Origin: VGEM01 sp033764265
GTDB taxonomy: Bacteria; Pseudomonadota; Alphaproteobacteria; Rhodospirillales; Rhodospirillaceae
DNA length: 12,439 bases
Assembly: GCA_033764265.1 (NCBI GenBank)
Contig: JANRJB010000136.1
Coordinates: 1 to 12,439 of the forward strand
Direction of reading: 5' to 3'
Position numbers and translations under genes: made by a program. Positions 1 to 6,713 of the stretch are shown in pieces (within the stretch, counting starts at the first letter, position 1; each line of letters opens with the position of its first letter). The notes under the pieces are model-generated. The model was given only the letters and a program-made list of their open reading frames with translations. It did no database searches and was not told the origin of the DNA.

Positions 1-139
1 AGCCTTCGTCGAACAACAGCTCGATGCGCTCGCGCGCCGAGAGTTTGCCCTTGGCGTGCTGGGCGTCGATGCGCTTCTGGCCGCCGCCCAGACGGGCCAG
101 CCGGCGCTTTTCTTCAAGTTTTTCAATAATTTGGCTCAT
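1..139 (-). CDS. pccB: Acyl-CoA (propionyl-CoA) carboxylase beta subunit, N-terminal fragment
   Basis: Only the first 46 codons are in the window; the rest lies beyond the left edge. The translation begins MSQIIEKLEEKRRLARLGGG and continues with QKRIDAQHAKGKLSARERIELLFDEG. This is the typical N-terminus of the biotin-dependent carboxyltransferase beta chain, where a coiled helix is followed by the GG-x-RIDAQHAKGKLTARERI motif. In the complete enzyme this subunit transfers carboxyl from biotin on the alpha subunit to propionyl-CoA or a related acyl-CoA, feeding methylmalonyl-CoA metabolism. The ATG at 139 is preceded by an AGGG about 6 nt upstream. Methylcrotonoyl-CoA and acetyl-CoA carboxylase beta chains share part of this pattern, so the substrate is inferred, while family membership is fairly secure. 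It reads in the same direction as the atp12 operon but is separated from it by the opposing yciB. Confidence 0.85.
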   Translation of the reverse strand, partial: MSQIIEKLEEKRRLARLGGGQKRIDAQHAKGKLSARERIELLFDEG

Positions 140-205
140 GCGGAACCCTGCGTGCGAACGCCCGAAAGCTGGCCTTGAACCGGCCCGATGGAGGGACCCC
201 TCCCC

Positions 206-228
206 GCTTGGGGATAGCACACCCAAGC
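206..228. other. Inverted repeat in the carboxylase/yciB divergent gap
   Basis: GCTTGGG (206-212) pairs exactly with CCCAAGC (222-228) around a 9-nt loop. A second small dyad lies immediately to the left: GGAGGG (190-195) against CCCTCC (198-203). Neither is followed by a T-run on either strand, so a classical terminator is unlikely. They lie in the 173-nt gap between two divergently transcribed genes and could be operators or leader hairpins of the carboxylase transcript. No function can be assigned from sequence. Confidence 0.35.
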
Positions 229-298
229 CCCCGCCCCGCCACAAAAAAGTTGGCCGCGGCGGGCCCATTTTGCTGCGGCGGAGACGGCAACGGCATCG

Positions 299-304
299 TA
301 TAAC
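299..304 (+). promoter_or_regulatory. Candidate -10 element (TATAAC) directly upstream of yciB
   Basis: TATAAC differs from the consensus TATAAT at one position and lies only 8 nt before the yciB ATG at 313. If used, transcription would start at or within a base or two of the ATG, giving a leaderless message. This fits the absence of any purine-rich Shine-Dalgarno sequence: the eight bases before the ATG are CCCCGTCC. No good -35 element lies 16-18 nt upstream; the nearest TTG-like hexamer (TTGCTG, 270-275) is 23 nt away. The call is therefore tentative. Confidence 0.3.
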
Positions 305-312
305 CCCCGTCC

Positions 313-903
313 ATGGCAAAACCCAAACCGCTGAATCAGTGGCTGAAGCTCGCGCTGGAGCTGGGGCCGCTGTTGATCTTCTTTTTCGCCAACGGCCGGC
401 TCGGCATCTTGAATGCGACCATTGCCTTCATGGTCGCCACCGCCCTGGCGCTGGCGGTGTCGTATGCGTTGGCCCGCACCATCCCGGTCATGCCGCTGGT
501 GGGCGGCGTGTTCGTGCTGATTTTCGGGGGGCTGACCGTTTACCTGGCCGACGAGACCTTCATCAAGCTCAAGCCGACCATCGTCAACCTGATGTTCGCC
601 GCGATCCTTCTGGCGGGCCTGGCGATGAAGCGCCTGTTCATCAAGCTGGTGCTGGAATCGGCCATCCAGCTGACCGATCGCGGCTGGCTGATCCTGACAC
701 GGGCGTGGATCGGCTTTTTCGTCTTCCTGGCGGCAGTGAACGAGATTGTCTGGCGCAACTTCTCGACCGACACCTGGGTCAGTTTCAAGGTGTTCGGCAT
801 CATGCCGATCACGCTGGTGTTCAGCTTCGCCCTGATCCCGGTGATGATGCGCCACAGCCTCGAGCCCAAAAGCGCCGATCGCGCCGAACCCGACAAGCCC
901 TAG
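313..903 (+). CDS. yciB: Septation protein A / inner membrane protein YciB (IspZ)
   Basis: The 196-residue product has the family's usual size and is almost entirely membrane-embedded. Hydrophobic segments lie near residues 16-36, 38-55, 60-78, 88-105, 128-145 and 160-180. Family-typical stretches are the ELGPLLIFFFANGR start, the LADETFIKLKPTIVN loop around residue 85, and the RAWIGFFVFLAAVNEIVWR helix followed by STDTWVSFKVFGI. YciB proteins sit in the inner membrane, interact with division and elongation proteins and affect septation and envelope integrity; the molecular mechanism is not settled. The gene stands alone on the plus strand, flanked by minus-strand genes. In many alphaproteobacteria ispZ is found beside ftsY, which is not seen here. 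Its TAG stop (901-903) shares a CTAG with the opposing atp12 stop. The start has no visible ribosome binding site. Confidence 0.93.
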   Translation: MAKPKPLNQWLKLALELGPLLIFFFANGRLGILNATIAFMVATALALAVSYALARTIPVMPLVGGVFVLIFGGLTVYLADETFIKLKPTIVNLMFAAILLAGLAMKRLFIKLVLESAIQLTDRGWLILTRAWIGFFVFLAAVNEIVWRNFSTDTWVSFKVFGIMPITLVFSFALIPVMMRHSLEPKSADRAEPDKP

Positions 904-1652
904 GGCTGCGTAGCGAGCGCCGCGAAGCGGGCAATGGCCTCGAGTTCGGCGGCGATGGCCTGTCGGCGCTGATGGGCCAGCGCATCTTCGCCCCAGCGTT
1001 CGATCTGGTAGGATTCGTCCAGTTGCGCCGCCGCGAAGGCTTCCGCGCCCGACAGCCGGCGCAGCGCCAGCGCCAAGCCCAGCGCGATCGAGCCCGTGGC
1101 TGCAGCACCGGCCTGGGCCGCGGTGAGTTGAAAATCATCAAGCCCGTCCAAAGCCCGTCGCAACCCCTGCACCACCGCCGGCGCCTGCCGCGCCGGCATG
1201 ACCCCGGACGACACGACAAGCGCCACGCCGAATTTCCCCTCGACCCAGTCGAGCACCGGCTGCCAGACGGCGGCCTGGCGCTGGGCGAGGTCGGTCGGAT
1301 GATCGGCGCGGTAGCACAGCATGTCGGCATCCACGTACTTCAGCAGCTCGCCAATGATGCCGGCGCGGTCGGGGATGACCTTGTCGAGCGCGGTCGCGAG
1401 CAGCCGGGTCAGCGGCATGGTTTCATGCGCCACCACCTCGCGTTGGGCGTCCCATTCGGCGGCCACCGCCGCCGCCACGGCGCGCACCGGGGATTCGAGC
1501 GTCCGCCGTAGGGGCGTTCTGGCCGGGCGGCCGTCAAGCAAGACCGCCCAGGGCGGACCGGCTTCACCGACCGCCGCAGATTTGTAGACGCGCTTGGGCT
1601 TCGGCGGCGGCGGCTCGCGCACCGACAGTTTGGACAGGTCGGCCTGCGCCAT
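900..1652 (-). CDS. ATP12-family F1-ATPase assembly chaperone
   Basis: This 250-residue protein matches the ATP12 family, whose members bind the F1 alpha subunit and help it assemble into ATP synthase. Diagnostic stretches are LLDGRPARTPLRR (residues 38-50), AAEWDAQREVVAHETMPLTRL (about 64-84, including the TMPLTRL core), DADMLCYRADHP (108-119), VWQPVLDW (129-136) and, near the C-terminus, the family signature YQIERWGED followed by A-x-x-RR. The open frame extends upstream of 1652, but that part overlaps asmA and is low-complexity Arg/Pro. The ATG at 1652 gives the normal family N-terminus MAQADLSKL and starts 10 nt after the asmA stop. The Shine-Dalgarno match is weak, so translation may depend on coupling to asmA. 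The stop codon (900-902) overlaps the stop of the opposing yciB. Confidence 0.93.
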   Translation of the reverse strand: MAQADLSKLSVREPPPPKPKRVYKSAAVGEAGPPWAVLLDGRPARTPLRRTLESPVRAVAAAVAAEWDAQREVVAHETMPLTRLLATALDKVIPDRAGIIGELLKYVDADMLCYRADHPTDLAQRQAAVWQPVLDWVEGKFGVALVVSSGVMPARQAPAVVQGLRRALDGLDDFQLTAAQAGAAATGSIALGLALALRRLSGAEAFAAAQLDESYQIERWGEDALAHQRRQAIAAELEAIARFAALATQP

Positions 1653-1662
1653 CAGGGCCGAG

Positions 1663-3708
1663 CTACTTCTTGGCGAGGTGCCAGGTGCGCGCGGTCTGGC
1701 ACGGATCGTTGCCCGAGGTATCGACCTTTTCCTTGACGCCCTCGGCCAGCAGCGAGGCCCCGCCCGTCGCGAAGGCCGCACCGATCGAGCCGAGCGCCTT
1801 GACCGCACCGGCGGCGTCGACCGCCACGCCTGGCGACGACAAAGGACCGGAGAGTTTCACGGCCTGGGTCAGCTTGCCGAGGCCCACCGAAACGCCGGTG
1901 GTGGCCTTGGGCCGGATCGAGAGGTCGACCTGCTCCTTGGCGAGATCGATTTTCCCCGTGGACACTGCTTGCATCTTGTCGGTGACCATCGCCACGCCGT
2001 TGTCGGTATTGGCGATGCCGTTGGTGATCTGGAAGTTGATCACCGCGCACTTGGCGACGGTGTAGGGGTCTTTGTTGCCGAACGGATTGATCGCGCTGAG
2101 CAATTGCATGATCACGTCGGCGCCGATGACGTTGAGCGCATCGTTGCGGATACGGCTTTCACCCATGCCGCCGATCACCGAGCCGTTAAGCCCGGCCATG
2201 ATCGCCGCGACCGAGGAGCCCGCGCCGCGCACCTCAATCGCCACGTCCATATCGCCATTGGTGATGATGTCGGTGACCTGGAATTGCTTGGTCAGGTTCT
2301 CGGCGGTGAAACCCTTGGCGTCGGCTTTGAGCGACAGCGACTTGCTGCCCTGGTCGAGGCCGAGGTCGGCGGTGACCGTGCCGCCCGCCAGGCTGGCGGC
2401 GAGGCCGTTGGCAGTGAGCTTGCCGCCATTGAGCACCACCGGCACTTTGACGTTGTCGAGGGTCAGCCCGTTGGGCAGCTTGAGCATGCCGATACTGAGA
2501 GACAGATCCGCCTGGGCCGCGGACAGTTGATCCCACGACAGCGGGTCAGCCGGAAACACCTTGGCCCCTGGCGGCGAAGGCGCGGCCGTTGCGGCTTCGG
2601 CGGGCGCGAGCTTGGTCAGGTCGATTTCGGGTAGCGTGATCGACCCGCGCAATGCCGGCACCTTGCCCGACGCGTCCACCGTCACGTCGGTCTCGCCTTT
2701 GATGCCAAGCGCATCGAAGGTCAGTTTGGCGGGGAAGGACTTTTTCAGGCCGACCACATCGGCAACCGGCGCGAGCGTTCCGGCAGCGGTGATTTTCTGG
2801 CCGTCGAGTTCGCCGTTGATATCCACCTCGCCCTTGGCGCCGACCTTGAGCGCGGCAAACTTGCCCTGCATGGCCGCGCCGGCGCCGGCCCCGTCGCCAT
2901 CGTAGGTGAACGCGAGGTCGGAGCCGTCGAGCGCGGTGATGCCCAGGTCCGTCAACGGCCCCTGCGCCCGCAACACCAGCTTGCCGACCGACACGTCGCC
3001 GTTTTGCGCCGGCAGTTTGAACGCGGCCTTGGCGTCGCTGGCCTCAACCAATGTGATGCCGAGCGCGGTGATCGGACCGGCGGCTTCCAACGTCAGGGCG
3101 CCGATGTCCGCTTCGGCCGACTGGGTCTTGTCGGAGAACGAAACCTTGGCCTTCTGCAGGTCGATGTCGGTGATTTCCAGCTTCATCAGGTCGGCGATCT
3201 TCACGGTCGCCGCCTCAAGCGCCACGTCGGCGGACATGCCGGTTTTGGCGTCACGATAGGCGAGTTTGAGCCCTTTGGCGTCGAGCCCACTGACGTTGAG
3301 CGCCGGCGGCTCGCCGCTCGACGGGCCGGTGTCGAACTCCCAGTTGCCCTTGCCGTCCTGGTTCACCTCCAGAATCACGTCGGCGTCTGCGACCTTGAGG
3401 CCGCTGATGTTGATGGTGCCGAAGATCAGGGGAATGAGCTGCGTGCCGGCTTCCACCTGCTTGATGGTGGCCATCTGCGGCCGGCTGCCCCATGGCGCAT
3501 TGGCGACCTGGACGTCGGTGACCACGATGGCCGGCGACAGCGAAATCGCCAGGCCGATGCCGCCGATTTTCACCTCGCGGCCGGTGGCGGCCTTGGCCTG
3601 TTCCTCGATCACGCCCTTGTACTGACCGACATCGACAGTCATCAGCGCGATGAACACTGCGCCGACCAGGACAACCAGCGCGATGCCGACGTATTTCAGG
3701 GCCTTCAT
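1663..3708 (-). CDS. AsmA-family envelope protein
   Basis: The 681-residue product begins with one hydrophobic anchor (about residues 5-24, VGIALVVLVGAVFIALMTV). The AsmA N-terminal signature follows: DVGQYKGVIEEQAKAATGREVKIGG (about 26-50), then ISLSPAIVVTDVQVANAPW. The long middle is a beta-rich repetitive region. The C-terminal AsmA_2-like part contains FQVTDIITNGDMDVAIEVRG, a GLNGSV-type turn, NPFGNKDPY, AVINFQITNGIAN and SIRPKATTGVSVGLGKL. AsmA proteins are bitopic inner-membrane proteins with large periplasmic beta structure, implicated in outer-membrane biogenesis and probably phospholipid transport. The product's size is that of classical AsmA rather than giant TamB/YhdP types. The ATG overlaps the upstream HAD stop as ATGA, with GAAAGG about 10 nt upstream. 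The family is clear; the transported substrate is not. Confidence 0.9.
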   Translation of the reverse strand: MKALKYVGIALVVLVGAVFIALMTVDVGQYKGVIEEQAKAATGREVKIGGIGLAISLSPAIVVTDVQVANAPWGSRPQMATIKQVEAGTQLIPLIFGTINISGLKVADADVILEVNQDGKGNWEFDTGPSSGEPPALNVSGLDAKGLKLAYRDAKTGMSADVALEAATVKIADLMKLEITDIDLQKAKVSFSDKTQSAEADIGALTLEAAGPITALGITLVEASDAKAAFKLPAQNGDVSVGKLVLRAQGPLTDLGITALDGSDLAFTYDGDGAGAGAAMQGKFAALKVGAKGEVDINGELDGQKITAAGTLAPVADVVGLKKSFPAKLTFDALGIKGETDVTVDASGKVPALRGSITLPEIDLTKLAPAEAATAAPSPPGAKVFPADPLSWDQLSAAQADLSLSIGMLKLPNGLTLDNVKVPVVLNGGKLTANGLAASLAGGTVTADLGLDQGSKSLSLKADAKGFTAENLTKQFQVTDIITNGDMDVAIEVRGAGSSVAAIMAGLNGSVIGGMGESRIRNDALNVIGADVIMQLLSAINPFGNKDPYTVAKCAVINFQITNGIANTDNGVAMVTDKMQAVSTGKIDLAKEQVDLSIRPKATTGVSVGLGKLTQAVKLSGPLSSPGVAVDAAGAVKALGSIGAAFATGGASLLAEGVKEKVDTSGNDPCQTARTWHLAKK

Positions 3709-4406
3709 GGCGACAGCCTTTCGTGAGGGGAGTGCGGACCGAACAGCCGGCCGACAGCCTGCATGAGATGGTCCATCCGTTCAACGAGAGCATGGGCTCC
3801 GGCGTCGAGCAGTTCCGCCGCCGGGTGGTTGCCCCAGGCCACGCCCAGGGCCGCCGTACCGGCCGCCAGCGCCATCTCGATGTCATAAACGGTGTCGCCG
3901 ATCATCACTGTGGCCTCGGGCGCCGCCCCGGTGTCGGCCATGGCCTGGCGGAGCATGCCGGGGTCGGGCTTGCTGGGGGCCGTATCCGCCGTCTGGATGG
4001 TGACAAACCGCCCGCTCAGCCCGTGGCCTTCCAGCAACCGGTCGACCCCACGGCGCGACTTGCCGGTGGCAATCCCTAGCAGGTAGCCCGCCTGTTCGAG
4101 CTGGTCCAAGACTCCGTGGCTGCCCGCGAACAGTGGCTCCAGTTGCCCGGGTTGGGCCCGCCAACGCGCGAAGGTGGCGCGGTAGACGCGATCCAGTTCC
4201 GCCAAGGTGGCGGCGTCGGCCGCCGGAAACAGCTGCGCCAGCGCCCGCTCCAACGACAGGCCGATGACGCGCGGCACCGCATCCGCCGGCGGCGGCGCCA
4301 GCCCGAGCGCCGCCGACGTTTCCACGACGGCGCGGGCGATGTGGCCCTGGCTGTCCACCAGCGTGCCGTCGAGGTCGAACACCACCAGGCGCACGGGCGC
4401 GGTCAT
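3705..4406 (-). CDS. HAD superfamily (subfamily IA) phosphatase, phosphoglycolate phosphatase-like
   Basis: All four HAD motifs are visible in the 233-residue product. Motif I is FDLDGTLVDS, with nucleophile Asp11 and acid/base Asp13. Motif II is the Thr at 114 in GIATGKS. Motif III is Lys146 in SKPDP. Motif IV is GDTVYD, with Asp171 and Asp175. The helical cap between residues about 18 and 95 is of the C1/IA type, as in Gph and PpaX. These enzymes hydrolyse small phosphoesters in the cytoplasm; substrate cannot be read from the sequence, and phosphoglycolate is only the commonest annotation. The ATG at 4406 follows the TAG of the upstream rluC-like gene with no intervening base. The TGA overlaps the asmA start codon. 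HAD genes next to RluC-type synthases and atp12 recur in alphaproteobacteria. Confidence 0.9.
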   Translation of the reverse strand: MTAPVRLVVFDLDGTLVDSQGHIARAVVETSAALGLAPPPADAVPRVIGLSLERALAQLFPAADAATLAELDRVYRATFARWRAQPGQLEPLFAGSHGVLDQLEQAGYLLGIATGKSRRGVDRLLEGHGLSGRFVTIQTADTAPSKPDPGMLRQAMADTGAAPEATVMIGDTVYDIEMALAAGTAALGVAWGNHPAAELLDAGAHALVERMDHLMQAVGRLFGPHSPHERLSP

Positions 4407-5381
4407 CTAGGCTTTCGCCTCGTCTTCCGCGAACCCCAGAGCATCGAACAGCTGCTTCATGTGGACGGGAAGCGGCGCATCCACCGTCAGCGGTTTTCTG
4501 CCCGGTCGCGGCACGGTCACGCGCTTGGCGTGCAGGCAGAGCTGCTGCCCCAAGCCCGCCAACGCGCCGCCCGAGGTCATTTCCGGCGCGCCGTACTTGG
4601 CATCGCCGACAATGGGTGTGTCCATCAGCGCGCAATGGGCCCGCAATTGGTGGGTGCGGCCGGTGCGCGGCATCAGTTGCAGCCAGGTGAAACGGTCGCC
4701 GGTTTGGCTGATGGTGATGTAATCGGTGACCGCATCGCGACCTTCCTTGTCGTCCCAGGTCATCTTCTCGCGGCCCGGTGCGCCCGACTTGGCGAGCGCG
4801 GCGTCGATCGTGCCCTGGGGGTAGCGCGGCCTGCCATGCACCACCGCCCAGTAGACTTTCGCGATCTCACCCGACTGGAACTGCCGTGCGAGCCGCGCGG
4901 CGGCGGGCACCGTACGTGCCAGGATGATCACGCCGGACGTGTCGCGATCGAGGCGATGGACCAGGCGCGGACGGTCCTTGGCGTCGAACTGCAGCGCGTC
5001 GAGCAATCCGTCGAGGTGGCGGGTGGTCTTGCTGCCGCCCTGGACGGCCAAGCCGGCGGGCTTGTTCAGCACCAGCATGTCGTCGTCCTGGTACAGGATC
5101 AACCCGCGCACGAATGCCGCATCGCGGTCTGAAATGCGCGACCTTGGTTTGCCTTGGGCGGACGCGCGCTCGGCCTGCGGCAGCGGCGGGATGCGGATCA
5201 CCTGGCCGGCGCTGACACGCTGATTGGCCTTGGCGCGGGCGCCGTCGACCCGCACCTGGCCGGTGCGCAGCAGCTTCTCGAGTTGGCCGTGGCCCAGCGC
5301 CGGGAACCGCCGCTTGAACCAGCGGTCCAGTCGCTGTTCACCCTCGTCGTCGGCGATCGTGATCTGCTCGACCCTGTTCAT
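4407..5381 (-). CDS. rluC: RluC/RluD-family 23S rRNA pseudouridine synthase
   Basis: The chosen start gives 324 residues, close to the family norm. An N-terminal S4 RNA-binding domain (about residues 12-65) contains RLDRWFKRRFPALGHGQLEK and GQVRVDGARAKANQRVSAG. The catalytic domain has the entry motif ILYQDDDMLVLNKPAGLAVQ, then HRLDRDTSGV with catalytic Asp at about residue 145. Further on are the LMPRTGRTHQLRAH and IVGDAKYG motifs of the RluA superfamily. The enzyme isomerises uridines in rRNA; RluC-type targets are the likely ones, but RluC and RluD are hard to separate by eye. The frame opens 13 codons further upstream at 5420. The ATG at 5381 is preferred because it overlaps the rarA stop as TGATG, with a GGTGGG just before it, and gives the normal N-terminus MNRVEQITI. 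Confidence 0.92.
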   Translation of the reverse strand: MNRVEQITIADDEGEQRLDRWFKRRFPALGHGQLEKLLRTGQVRVDGARAKANQRVSAGQVIRIPPLPQAERASAQGKPRSRISDRDAAFVRGLILYQDDDMLVLNKPAGLAVQGGSKTTRHLDGLLDALQFDAKDRPRLVHRLDRDTSGVIILARTVPAAARLARQFQSGEIAKVYWAVVHGRPRYPQGTIDAALAKSGAPGREKMTWDDKEGRDAVTDYITISQTGDRFTWLQLMPRTGRTHQLRAHCALMDTPIVGDAKYGAPEMTSGGALAGLGQQLCLHAKRVTVPRPGRKPLTVDAPLPVHMKQLFDALGFAEDEAKA

Positions 5382-6709
5382 CACCCACCGCTGGCCTTCT
5401 CGCCGCGCAGCTTGGCCCAATAGGCCAGCCGCTTGTTGATCTCGCGCTCGAAGCCGCGATCGGGCGGCTGATAGAACGCACGCCGCGCCATGCCGTCGGG
5501 GAAGTAGTTCTGCCCCGAGAAAGCGTCCTCGGCGGCGTGGTCGTACTGGTAATCCTTGCCGTAGCCCAGCGATTTCATCAGCTTGGTCGGTGCGTTGAGG
5601 ATGTGTTTGGGGGGCATCAGCGATCCGGTCTCGCGCGCCGCGGCCATGGCTGCACCGAGGGCGGCGTAGGTGGCGTTCGACTTGGGCGCGGTGCCGAGAT
5701 AGATCACCAACATGGCGATGGCGAGTTCGCCCTCGGGCGAACCGAGCCGATCATATGTCTCCCACGCCGCGATCGCCACCTGCAGGGCCTGCGGATCGGC
5801 GAGCCCGACATCCTCGGCGGCGAAACGCGTGAGCCGGCGCAGGACGTAGGTCGGATCCTCGCCCGCACTCAGCATCCGGGAGACCCAATAGAGCGCGGCG
5901 TCGGGATCGGAGCCGCGCAGGGATTTATGCACGGCGCTGATCAGATTGTAGTGCTCCTCGCGATCCTTGTCGTAGACCGGGGCGCGGCGTTGGACGACCC
6001 CTGGCAGATCGGCGGTGTCGAGCGGCGACTTGGGCGGCGGTGTCAGCGCGAACAGGTCCTCGGCCAGGGTCAGGACATGGCGGCCGTCGCCATCGGCCAT
6101 GGCGCGCAACGCGGCCCGGGCAGCGTCAGTGACCGGCAATGCACGACCCTCGGCGCTCTCGGCGCGCTTCAACAGCTGTTCCAACGCGGCATCGTCCAGC
6201 CGGCGCAGCACGAACACCTGGCAGCGCGACAACAAAGCGGCGTTCAGCTCGAACGACGGGTTTTCGGTGGTGGCGCCGACCAGCGTGACCGTGCCGTCTT
6301 CGACCACCGGCAGGAAGCCGTCCTGCTGGGCGCGGTTGAAGCGATGAATCTCGTCGACGAATAGCAGCGTGCCCTGGCCCTTCCGGCGACGCTGGCTCGC
6401 GGCTTCGAACGCCTTGCGAAGGTCTGCCACGCCTGAAAACACCGCCGATAACGGCTGAAAGTGCAGCTTGGTGTCCTTCGCCAGCAGGCGCGCGATGGTG
6501 GTCTTGCCGCAGCCGGGCGGCCCCCACAGCACCATCGAACTCAACCGGTGCGCCGCCAGCATGCGCCCAAGCGGCGCCTCGGGACCCAGCAGATGGTCCT
6601 GCCCGACCACGTCGGCCAGCGACTGAGGACGCAGGCGGTCGGCCAGCGGGCGGCTGCCGCCGATGGGTGGCTGTGGCTCGGGTTCGAGACCTGCCAACAG
6701 GTCGCTCAC
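5381..6709 (-). CDS. rarA: Replication-associated recombination protein A (RarA/MgsA), AAA+ ATPase
   Basis: With a GTG start at 6709 the product is 442 residues, the usual family length. In this numbering it shows PLADRLRPQSLADVVGQDHLL (about 21-41), Walker A GPPGCGKT (63-70), Walker B LLFVDEIH (115-122), sensor 1 GATTEN (145-150) and the C-terminal tetramerisation domain with YDHAAEDAFSGQNYFPDGM. RarA acts at stalled replication forks in the cytoplasm, interacting with SSB and processing DNA ends. The frame can be extended to another GTG at 6748, but that would overlap the protease gene by 35 nt. The 6709 start gives the typical VSDLLAGL (MSDLF-type) N-terminus 4 nt after the protease stop. 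The stop overlaps the rluC start. In many relatives a crcB gene sits between rarA and rluC; none is present here. Confidence 0.94.
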   Translation of the reverse strand: MSDLLAGLEPEPQPPIGGSRPLADRLRPQSLADVVGQDHLLGPEAPLGRMLAAHRLSSMVLWGPPGCGKTTIARLLAKDTKLHFQPLSAVFSGVADLRKAFEAASQRRRKGQGTLLFVDEIHRFNRAQQDGFLPVVEDGTVTLVGATTENPSFELNAALLSRCQVFVLRRLDDAALEQLLKRAESAEGRALPVTDAARAALRAMADGDGRHVLTLAEDLFALTPPPKSPLDTADLPGVVQRRAPVYDKDREEHYNLISAVHKSLRGSDPDAALYWVSRMLSAGEDPTYVLRRLTRFAAEDVGLADPQALQVAIAAWETYDRLGSPEGELAIAMLVIYLGTAPKSNATYAALGAAMAAARETGSLMPPKHILNAPTKLMKSLGYGKDYQYDHAAEDAFSGQNYFPDGMARRAFYQPPDRGFEREINKRLAYWAKLRGEKASGG

Positions 6710-6713
6710 GGCT

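Noticed and set aside
24..1511. 495-codon open frame on the plus strand across yciB and the antisense of atp12
   Set aside because: It overlaps three well-supported genes in other frames, its translation is Arg/Pro/His-rich low complexity, and it matches no family. It is a shadow frame typical of high-GC DNA.
1594..2634. Long plus-strand open frames opposite asmA (also 3004-3726)
   Set aside because: They are antisense shadows of asmA with His/Arg/Gly-rich translations and no motifs; asmA has clear family signatures throughout.
4116..5132. 338-codon plus-strand frame opposite the HAD and rluC genes (also 5537-6364 opposite rarA)
   Set aside because: Both opposing genes show intact catalytic motifs. 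The plus-strand translations are low-complexity mirror frames.
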